Shown here: positions 1 to 9,900 of the stretch, one piece after another
Numbering within the stretch: position 1 is the stretch's first letter
How the letters are laid out: each line of letters starts with the position of its first letter
Assembly (NCBI GenBank): GCA_964023275.1
Contig: OZ029914.1
Span: 34,561,424 to 34,625,423, forward strand
Source of the DNA: Norana najaformis
Taxonomy: Eukaryota; Annelida; Clitellata; Crassiclitellata; Hormogastridae
DNA: 64,000 nt
Reading direction: 5' to 3'
Notes under the pieces: model-generated
Databases searched by the model: none
What the model saw: only the letters and a program-made list of their open reading frames with translations
What the model was told of the DNA's origin: nothing
Program-made: the position numbers and the translations under genes

Positions 1-191
1 CACATAAAATATGTAAAGGATGCACAGGCATTGAAAAGGATGATCAGGCAGAGAGACGGTAAATTTACAGTGGAGGAAAACAAAATATTGATCTGTGCAA
101 GCATGACAATTTCAGAAAGCACAGGATTTGTTGAATCTTACAAATCAACTATCCAATTGATACAGTGATGGTCATTGTGTGCAATAGAAGT

Positions 192-213
192 AATCAGATT
201 AGATTAGATTAGT
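192..213. repeat. Short ATTAG repeat tail
   Basis: A run of GATTAGATTAGATTAG lies in the last visible CNOT11 intron. The same pentamer ends several dispersed elements here (51838-51870, 43655-43670), so this is probably the tail of a decayed copy. Nothing else recognisable is present in 1-380. Confidence 0.45.
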
Positions 214-380
214 CATAATGATGACAGTGATAATCATAATGATTACAAAGATGATATCCAACAATAATACAGCACCAGAGTGACTGCACTGCTGCTAGTA
301 CAGGTTCTCTGATATTCTCCAAGGTTTTCAAAATTAGGCCTTCAGCCACATTCCGCTGCACTGGAATGAATTTGTCTTAC

Positions 381-3300
381 TTTGGCCGGTGTTAGTCCAG
401 TGTGAAAGACGAGCGATGGATTCTTCTCCAACTCAGAGAGCAGTTGCTGCTGCTGATGCAAAACCAATGGACCGGCAAAAGCCTTCATCATCAGCCGCCT
501 AACCTCAGTGCCAACGGAGCTGTTCTTACATAGACTGGCATCCCACTGCGGCAAGTGCTCTTCCACTGGGGGATTCATCCAGACCAACTGGAAACATACA
601 GAAGTAACTTAACTGAAAGCTTACCTGGCAATATCAAACAAAGACTTTGAGTGATAATCAAACTTTAACCTGAAGGCTCTAATCTAAAGTGGAATGCTAA
701 GTAGCCCCATTAGAATTCTGAAGGCATCAACATGTATAAGGAAAGGATGAAAGATAAGCAAGCTATGCCCAGTACAGCATTACTGTCTGCAGTCTTAAAC
801 ATATGTATTTAAAACATACGTATCAAATAACAGACTGCCATAGTTTTTCTAAACTTTAGCTAATTTCTGGTCTAATGTACTATAAAGTGACAACAGAATG
901 AAACAAAGGCTCAAAGCCTCTTGTTAATATAAGCAACTATTACAGTTGAACCTTTTGACTCCTAGGATTCATGCTGTAAAAACCATATCAGTGCAACCAA
1001 ATGCTCAATCTTTTGTAGAAAGGAATGGTGACAACAGTTCCATGTTCCAATCACAATGGGTTAAGCAAACTTAGCTGGGATGTAAATTGTAAGTTTTATT
1101 ATGCACTGGCCCCATGTCCAGGACCTTGGGATTTGCTCAATGCTGGCTACAGCACCTAAGAGTAGGAAATGAGCACCTCTGCAATGTCCCTCAATGGGAT
1201 ATGGGAGCTCTACTTTACTTACTTTGAGTGAACTTGAAAATTTGTAACCATGCCAAGACAACTGGTTAAGATGCACATATCTGATCTGTTGACCAGTTAA
1301 AGTGTGAGTGGCAAATAGGAAAATTTTATTGCACTATTATTAATATTGAGAAAAACTGAAACATGTAGCAAACTTCAAACCTACTTCTTCGTCAAGGGAA
1401 CAATGAAGAGGTGGTGCTAGCTGTATGAATTCTGGCCGCAAGAACTTGTCAAATATGGGATTTGGTGAACCAATGATGGCTTCAAGTGTCTGGCGCTGCA
1501 CATCCTGGTTTATACAGCCAGGTCGATTAAACTGTTCAAATCTGAAATAAGAAATAAATACCTGACAAATTTAATTCTCCTCGATACATACAGATACTGT
1601 TTCCTAAGTGGCACTTTATAAATGTTCGTTTACAATTACAATTACAAGATACTTACCTGACATCTGGAAATAATGATTCGTTTAAAAGCTTCGAAAAGTG
1701 AATGGATACCTAATGACTTGTTAATGAGTGCTGCCCGCACTTTACACACGAATCCTTGGCATTTAAGCAGTTGCATAACTAACACAACTACAGGCATAAC
1801 GAAAACTATCCTAGACCTAATCAAATTGCCGATGTGCATAAAAGAACATATTCACACAAACGGGTCTTCAGAGTCTCTATGACCAGACATTGCTGTAGCA
1901 CATGATAGCAACTTACGTAGTTGGCCAGAGATCAGGATCAGACATAATGCACGGAATGGCAGATTTACTTCTCCCCGGCATCTCAGACTGTCTCTCGACA
2001 AGACTCAACTGAATTCCACTTGGGTCGATTGGCTGCAATTAACATCCAAACAATGAAAAACAGACTGTACGAATTCTAGCCACAGTTCATGCTTCATACC
2101 CATGGTTTCAGCTAGTGGCATGAAGTGTCAGTGATTACACTGTTTTAGCTTTGGCACATGAGTGTGGGTGGCCAGTCCTCTCCCTTGCTGCCTGACAATC
2201 TGTCCACCAATGATGTACGGTCAGGGTACTCGTTTTATAGCCGAGTAGGGATCTGAACCCCCAATTTCTGGGTTGAAAGTCCAGCCTGCTAACCACTAGA
2301 CTATCACACATCCCTCAAAAATAACTGTCCAATAAGTGAAATATGCTCTACACGACCTTAGAAACTCCGTGATAAAAATAGCACAGACTCAGCACAATGC
2401 TCTTTATGCCCATTAAAAGTGCTTTGTTGCTGCAGATAATGTCCTACTTCTGAATTCTTTTGGCAGAATGAACCCAGGACAGCATATTCTTCAACCTTCA
2501 ATCCGCTGGTCTGTGAAAATGGTGCCAAATTTCCACTGTGAATAGGGCTTTGCACTCGGTGGCTGTGTGTGTGTGTGCATGTGTGTTCTTATGTGTTCTT
2601 GTTGGCACAATCATATCAAATACTCCAGAACATCACACAACTACGAATTAACAGAACACTCTAAATGGACACAGAGGTATGTAGAAGCATTTTAGAACAG
2701 CAAGATAATGATGACGTTTACTTACTGGAAGGCTGTTGACATCTAAATCCAGAATCTGCTTTGGAGTCTTCTTAAAAAGCTTAAAAATATACAACACTTT
2801 AAGTTGTAGTCAAAGAGGCTGTGACATTGTTGGTACACAGCAGTTGACTGCAGCTTGGCTTGCAACATGACATGCACAGAGTTTTGAGCCTCTGTTTACC
2901 CAGATGATTGCTGTGAATAAGTCTTTAAACAAACACTTAACAAATATTATCTTAGCACCATCCACTGACACTTTGTCTTTGGACAGTGGTGCTAAAAATT
3001 ATGAAAAATTAATAGTTAAACTGTTACATGTTCTTCTGCATCTTCACATTGTAAAAGTCAGTTGCCTGTTAGCCTTGGGAGATTCACTTGACAGAATGCA
3101 GTTGCATGAACATACCATGCAAAGGAAGGAAGAGTTTTCGTCTTAGCGAGAAATGTGGGTCATTTACTCGTCAACTGCTTTATGAGTGTACATTAATCCT
3201 TGGCTCTGGAGACCTGTGTGCTAAAGGATCCATACTACACCACTTTCCATCATACCTCCTTACATTCCTTACCATATATCACCCTCTTCAAATACTGTTG

Positions 3301-4280
3301 TCCTTTAACTCAGGCTTGCGGCATGAACCTAATTTGTCAAAGATATTTACTGGTAAATCACTTGTCAAGACACAGTATTTAAAAAGTATCTGCTTAACTG
3401 TCTAAATGATGGCAAACAACTGCAATTTGTAATAAGTCGTATATTTTTAGTTCTTAAGTCTGATTCTCTGCATATCAGGTTCAGTTTAATGCATTCAAGC
3501 AAATAACAAGCAATCAAAGAAATACATGAAACAAATAAAGATCAGGCATTATCATTCCTTTCTTTTCAAACATCTTACTTCTTTTGTGGGAGATAGCAGC
3601 TGTGACACAAAGTATTTCTCTGAGTTTGTCACTTTTGGTATAGCCCAGTGGAACTCTTTCTTGTTGCCATTCTTATCATTATCCTCTGGAAGAGGGGGAT
3701 TCTACAAAATTAAGTCGATTACTATGTCACAAAATTAAGTCGATTACTATGTCACTTAAAACCGTGCATTTGTGAATTACAGATTCACTCAAATGAAAAA
3801 GAACATCATACCTAAAAGTATTACTTCTGTCTAGTTTTTAAATAAAGTGTTACAGACAGAATTTAACAAGCTCACATATGAAAAATACCTATCTGTGTGT
3901 CATTTTAGCACCATGTATGCAGTACTGTTGGAATGTCAACACTAAAAAAGATCACCTAGCATTAGCAAACAACTCATAAATACACACATTGGCTGTTATA
4001 TTAGTAATAAAGGCTAGGCTTGCCTACCAAGAGATGAACAAAGACTGCAGCAAAGGGGTTGGCAGCCAACGGTTCCGGAGAATACATCTCATACATCAAG
4101 TAGATGGCAGCCAGCCTCTGAGTCAGATGAGGCAGGAGATCTGGATTTTGAAGCATCAGCACCTTCAAATAGAACAGCACAAAATTCACAAGACAGTTTT
4201 AACAAGCAGTGGAGATGGTGAAATAACTGCAGCAATTTTACAAGGTCCTAAAGAGATGCTATTTAAATGTCAAGGGAGAA

Positions 4281-4313
<33 letters not shown>

Positions 4314-5998
4314 TGCACAAAGCAGATGTCTACAACTGCATTTGCTACATAAACACAATAATTTTGGTACAGTCTGTGCCTCAAATATCACTTCAGTCAG
4401 ACAAAAGACTGTCTATACCATGTTTGACCTATTTATTAAAGTCTCATTGCTCAATGCAGCAGCATCAAAATACCCCACCCTGTGGCACAGTTAGCACTGC
4501 AAGATCAACAGGGTCACCTAATCTAGACCTTAGTATGGTGTTAGAGCATGGACGTCCACAAGGGAAATTTGGAGGGTAATAGCAAATGCAAACAAATGTG
4601 GACAAGGGGAGGGGGTCCAAAGTAGGTCATATTTTGCAGATATCCCTTATGGATGGCCCATGAGCAGGGTCAAGGTTATATGGTCAATACAGAAAAACGT
4701 GTAATACCTTCCGTGAATGGCACATATTGGAAGAAAAAGTATTTGAAAATACATCTTGAGTCAGAGCTGCTGAGCCAATGTTGTGTGTTAGGCATTGACA
4801 CCAAAAACAGAATCACTTGTAAGAATTCCCACTAAGTTAATGGCCAGGAAAGGATCATCAAGAAAAATTAGTTCAAATTAGTGGTTTTAAAAATAAGTTA
4901 AAATAAGTTAATTATTCGTGTAGTTGACCAGCGGCAAAGTCTGCTGGGCATTAAATAAACTGCATATTCTACCACGACAATACATTGACTCAGTAGTATG
5001 TTTTACAGCATCTCTCTTACAGATATTTTCTTAACCTTTACAGTAATTGGCTGCAATGCACTATATTTACCAAATCCTTCTTACCAACGACATTCCAATC
5101 TTGAAGTATTCTGACTTGTTATTGAAATAATGATGAAGAGAGGCGGCAAGCTGTTCAAACGTTTGTGACTGAGTTGCATCTTCTGAAAGTACACTGGAAA
5201 AACAATAGATATATATGTCTCAGATATATACATATTCCAAGGATCGTTATTATCAATTTCATCAAATGAAGAATATCACTTGTAAATGGTGACAGAAACC
5301 TTCACCATAAAACGAACCACCAAATTTTACCTGAACTGTAATTGTAATTGTAGCCACAAATCATGCTGCTACTCTAAAAGGCATATGTTTTCAAATTTCT
5401 GGAGATGTTTGACACAAAGCCATTCACAGGTATTGTGGAACTGCTTGAGGCTGTTTTCTTTACCAAAACCCATCACAGCTCCAATGGTGATGCCAATTGG
5501 TTTGGAGATATATGAAACTCAAAGTTCCTAAGGGCTAGCCCCTTTGAGATGCTAGAATTTATTTAGATCTGTGAAGAGGGTTACACTTTTTCAGTAACTT
5601 GCATACTTCTGGCACCATGTTGAATCAGAAACAGGTTAAATGGTCATGTATTTTTGCGACGGCTTAATCTGATCAATCTCAGAGTCCGAAACATTATCAG
5701 AACAAAGCAATAAAAATATTTGGAAATACTTCTTTAGTCAGCCAGAATCAGAATTGTTTTAACGAGCTTTTGCCCACTGGGCACAGACGCCAAAGAAATT
5801 ACCGTTATTTTTACACGAGGCACGAATGATCCCAAAGAAATAAAAAAGAAGTTTTGTGGAGAAAATATTATTTTTATTATTAACATTACCACCAAACCTT
5901 AAAAGGGACGCAATTTCCTGCATCGTAAATCCTTTTTTAGATCCGTCGGTGGTATCCAGCTTCGACGACCGCTGGCTAGCCCCTGAACTACCCGACAT
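381..5998 (-). CDS. CNOT11: CNOT11, CCR4-NOT complex subunit 11 (3' end off the left edge)
   Basis: Subunit of the CCR4-NOT deadenylase complex, which with CNOT10 docks on the N-terminus of CNOT1. Eight coding exons can be joined with GT/AG sites and correct phase: 5998-5898, 5193-5085, 4162-4028, 3701-3579, 2779-2726, 2032-1917, 1541-1385 and 587-381, 1002 nt or 334 codons. Recognisable family segments in order are [114 protein letters not shown] and [14 protein letters not shown]. The human protein is about 510 residues, so roughly the last third lies beyond position 1; I see no further exon in 1-380. I chose the start at 5998 (MSGSSG); an in-frame ATG at 6070 is possible. Its promoter is shared with COMMD5. 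Confidence 0.95.
1112..1222 (+). repeat. Truncated copy of SINE-2
   Basis: The segment beginning TGCACTGGCCCCATGTCCAG and ending near ATATGGGAGCTCTACTTTAC matches the 3' half of the longer copies at 10040-10370 (plus) and 25228-25532 (minus). The tRNA-like 5' part is absent. It sits in a CNOT11 intron, antisense to the gene. Confidence 0.6.
2112..2316 (-). mobile_element. tRNA-derived SINE (SINE-1), copy 1
   Basis: Read on the minus strand from about 2312, the element begins GTGATAGTCTAGTGGTTAGC, a tRNA A-box-like sequence, followed about 40 nt later by GGTTCAGATCC, a B-box-like sequence. A related copy with the same order of motifs is at 24650-24882. This is the structure of a pol III tRNA-derived SINE. 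It lies in CNOT11 intron 5, in the same orientation as the gene. Confidence 0.65.
3706..3755. repeat. Two 25-bp tandem copies beside CNOT11 exon 4
   Basis: AAAATTAAGTCGATTACTATGTCAC occurs twice in a row, 5 bp from the CNOT11 exon 4 boundary (3701). On the gene strand each copy is a T-rich tract, and the proximal one ends in the used acceptor TTTTGTAG. Confidence 0.85.
4281..4310. repeat. Poly-G run of 30
   Basis: An uninterrupted run of 30 G on the plus strand (C on the CNOT11 strand) lies inside CNOT11 intron 2. Such a run is prone to length error in sequencing and assembly. It creates spurious poly-glycine reading frames on the plus strand. Confidence 0.95.
4842..4950 (+). repeat. Diverged copy of the COMMD5 5' end in a CNOT11 intron
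   Basis: This stretch aligns with 6899-7002, which is the COMMD5 5' leader and first ~14 codons. Shared blocks include CAGGAAAGG, AGTTCAAATTAGTGGTT and TGTAGTTGACCAGC. The start codon is not preserved in this copy. It lies between CNOT11 exons 2 and 3 and points the same way as COMMD5. Confidence 0.8.
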
Positions 5999-6957
5999 GC
6001 TAATTATTTTATAATCGCAGATGAAAATTGGACAAAACAAGACAAAACCCCCGAAGTCTAAATCAAACACCCTTCACAACACCCTTCAGAACGTGACACC
6101 GACAATTAGTAAATATTGTAACGCCTTCGTATCTCAAGTTTAATGTGAATGGGACACCAAGGAACTTATATTTTACAATACATGAAACTCATCTTGACGT
6201 CACCAATCACTAACTCAGAATGTTGCAAACAGGTAGTGGAATTTAGCGATTAACACGATGGTAATCGTTAATCGTAATCGTAATCTCGAGATTTATACAG
6301 TCCCAGCGAAAGCCAAGTCGTGGGAGCCAGCTTATTCCCAGTCGCTCAGTCAAAACAAAATCGATAGGCAGAAAGGGTTTGGTTCCAGGTCAAGATCCAG
6401 GAATCAGGCAGGCATAACAACGAAAGCTAGAATAAAACTAATGTGAAGTGTCGTTTTCCGTTCTGAGTGAAAGACTAGAAAATAGTTTAAAGTTGGTGGA
6501 GGCGGTTGGCAAACTGATAATATAGATCTGTACAAATCACAATGAAATTGTGCTAAGAGTAAAATTTTCACAGACATTGAAGAAAAGTAACATAGGTGAA
6601 GCGATTTTCTTGACATATTACACTTCCGATAACAACAGAAATTTGTTTGGCGTGTCAATATAACGTAATCTTCTGCGCTTAATTTTTGTTACTAAAAACT
6701 AGCTTTCTCGCAAGTGACCAGCTCCCTTTCATGTCATATAGTCTGTCACAGAGTGGCGCTTCTTAACATGTTTAGCAAGCATAGCATCTGATATGTGATT
6801 GTGTATTGGGAAGCGACTGCTGCTTCTGTTATTACAGGAAAAGCCGGATTATAAAGAGATTGCTCGAAAAAATTGACATTTAATACAGCCAGTTCCTTGG
6901 TCAGGAAAGGTTCATTAAGAAAAATAGTTCAAATTAGTGGTTCAGAGATAAGTTAAT
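5999..6957. promoter_or_regulatory. Shared head-to-head promoter region, CNOT11/COMMD5
   Basis: About 960 bp separate the start codons of two divergently transcribed genes, so both promoters and 5' leaders must lie here. I see no clear TATA box or CpG-dense core. An R1 dispersed repeat (6258-6480) occupies part of the gap. The regulatory role is inferred from position only. Confidence 0.5.
6258..6480 (+). repeat. Dispersed repeat R1, copy in the CNOT11/COMMD5 promoter
   Basis: The core reads AATCTCGAGATTTATACAG, then a TATTCCCAGTCGCTCAGTCA-like block, then TTTGGTTCCAGGTCAAGATC. The same ordered blocks occur at 12818-12925, 36942-37235 and 62305-62540 (plus) and 20565-20640 and 39105-39365 (minus). 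No open reading frame is conserved among copies. It is probably a non-autonomous transposable element of unknown class. Confidence 0.75.
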
Positions 6958-9900
6958 ATGTCGATTGTTCATGTAGTTGACCAGCAACAAAGTTCGATGG
7001 GAGGCGTTGGAAGGGGCGGAGGAACTCCTGATAGACCTCTGTTCGTGGGCTTTAAGGTTCCAAATGAGGTTAAGAAAATGACCACTCTACTTACTGCTTT
7101 AGACAAGCCTGCGTTTAGACATATTTTAACAGGTTCGTACAATTATGCTGTTTGAATACGCGCATCTCCAGTGTTTTAAGTTTCTGTATTACGTATTAAT
7201 GAAAAATTTACTTCCCCGAGTTAAACTGCTAAAAACGTTAGCCATTGAATCTCTCAAAGATGACAGTATGCTGTACCAGTTCGCCAAGTTACAGTAAGCA
7301 CTGTTTAAGTATACATATATATAGCCATAGCCAGGGCTATTAAATAGTTAGGACTTGCCTATGTATCATTGGAGGTGTTAGCACAAAGTAATATGGGTGA
7401 AAAAGCTAACTGGGCAGAATGCAAAACTCATTTTTGGGTTAATTGATGTGCCAGAGTGTAACGTGCTGACTTTTCACCTTTGCAACCCAAGTTAAAATTC
7501 TAACCCCTACCCTTACCCTTGTAGCAATTGTTAAACCCAACAGAACAAGTGTTCTGCTGCTACGATTGCCCAGGTTTACAGCACTAAATACAAAGGGTTT
7601 CATACAAAAAATATTTTGTATTTCTGCTGGAGTCAGGGGGAATTAATGCAACTCTTTGATATGTCTTCTCTGCTGATATGGGTTTAGGTCAATGCTCTAA
7701 ACATAATTTCTTGTGGTCAAACTCAAAGCCTATAGGTAATTTTATAGGGTGAGGGTTTTATTGTGACTGTGTTGTGACAGATGAACTGCAAAGTTTCTAA
7801 GCAGTAACCTTTGAGATCTTAGACTTTATTAATATCAATTTGTTAATTGGGGCTTGGTCTCAGCATTGCGCTGAATGATTTGATGGTAACTTCTGTCATG
7901 ATGCAAGAATGTAACTGGATTTCTGTCTGTACTGATGTGCTCTTAAAATGTTTTAGCAACAACTGCTGCTCTGGAAGGAAAAGAATTAAACATGAAAGAA
8001 TTGTTGTCAAAGGTTTCATCTGCAAAGGTGACGGATGAGTCGGTGTGTTTTATCATCTCTGGGCTTTATCGACTGCTGCAGCTGGCGTTAAGATCTTCAC
8101 AGTCCTCGCTAAAGTCAGAGGTAAAAAACCATAATCAATTTTTCTTTCTCTGTATCTGCCTAAATCTGTCTGATTCGTCTGTATCAGTTTTTTGTCTCTG
8201 CCTAAACCTGTCTCACTTCTTTTTGAGGATGATTGCAAAGAGGCCTGAGTTTTCTCTTCTGCCTGTGTGTTTTTCTTGTGAGGACTCCACAAAGTACCAG
8301 TCCACAGTGTACAATATTTGTATAATCAATTTCATGACAATCCTATAATGTTCTGCTTTTTCTCTGATGTTGTATTCACCATGAGATGATTGCTGATGGC
8401 GTATTGTTTTGACAAGATGATAAGAATATGACATATGTACCATAAATGTGTAATTGCCGTGCTTGGTTTATGTATTTTGCAGATGCTTAGTGAAGATCTA
8501 AAAGAACTGAAGTGAGTAGAAATCATAGACTTGTAAATATTTCTACCTCTTGTGACTTTTTAGTTCAGGTGACTGTGACAGGTGCTGCTTTTAGATAGCT
8601 TTCTGAAGATTGAGCCAGTCTGTTGAGTCATGGTTTAATACAAGCTTGAGTTTTAGAATGAAACATCATTACTTGTTTGAGAGCTTTATTCAGTTTGTTG
8701 AGTGATCCAACTTTGATGTCCATTGAGCAATCTGTAACCGATGATGCTAGAAATCGAATGATAAACATACCTAGACCAGAAATATTTTTAATTTAGTGTT
8801 TTAATGATCTTAAGACTATGGCTATTTCTTAATCTTCAGTTGAGTAATAACTAGCAAAATTATAATTTTGATTAATAAGACATTTACATCGTGCTAATTA
8901 ACCGTTTCACCTTATAAAAAGACAAGTTTTCAGTTAGTTGTAACATGAATAAGCAACATGTTGAAGACATTACACTGGATACTGACATGTCTAACAACAA
9001 CAACAACAATAATAATAATAAGACAATTTATACAGCGCCATAGCATGGCTGAGGCTGAAAAAAAGGCGCTGTACCTGAGTTCAAATTTTGATCACTGAAT
9101 AAACTGAATAAAACTCTCAAAGAAGTAATGATGTTTTATTCTAAAACTCAAGCTTGTCTGGAGCCAAATGATGCTGTATAAGGGGCTTGTGAATTTAAGA
9201 AACCTCTTCAGTATATGCTATAATTGCATTTGACTTTATAGAAATGACTGTTTCTGACTAATGATTGAGAAATTGTTTTGTAGAATTCCCGACGAATTCA
9301 TTCCAGATCTAGTCAGTGTAGTCTTCGGTCAGAGGTAAAATTTTAATTATGTACTCATTAGTCACTAATGCAACAGTCTAAGTATCTTCTCTAAGTCACT
9401 CATAGATTGACGTTTTGAACATAGGAATTTATCTTATGCTCACCCATCAATTTTACTTGGAACCATTTATTAATGGTCAATTAAGATGTTGTACATTATT
9501 ACTGCAGTTGCATTACAGATGATTTGAAATGAGATTAAGTTATTCTAGTGTATTGCCAAAGTTGTACTTTTAACTCCTTGTTATTACAGAATTATGTTTC
9601 TAAGGTACTCTCTACCAGTGGCTGTAAATGATTTTTTAGAATTGCACTTTTTAGTAGTACACATGATGCCAGAGAAAGTGATGGTAAAAGAAAGGAATCA
9701 AGATATGCCATGACAGAGAAATTGAAGTTGATAACGTGTAATACACAGGACTGCCTGTCAGTTAGACTAAATGCTGATGTTACCTCTAATGTAGTTTTAT
9801 ATTACATTCTGTTGTGACCAATCTGATGAAATTTGGCTGTTTGTGCTGACTGTTTTTAGACGACCTTCTTTGCTGAAGCATGCACTGGAGAGTGGTGTTC

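Noticed and set aside
2112-2316. A functional tRNA gene
   Set aside because: A-box-like and B-box-like sequences are present, but no cloverleaf with a proper acceptor stem can be drawn, and a related copy with the same non-tRNA body occurs elsewhere. It is a SINE.
3989-4579. 196-codon plus-strand ORF with a poly-Gly tract
   Set aside because: It overlaps CNOT11 exon 3 on the opposite strand and passes through the G30 run; no family features.
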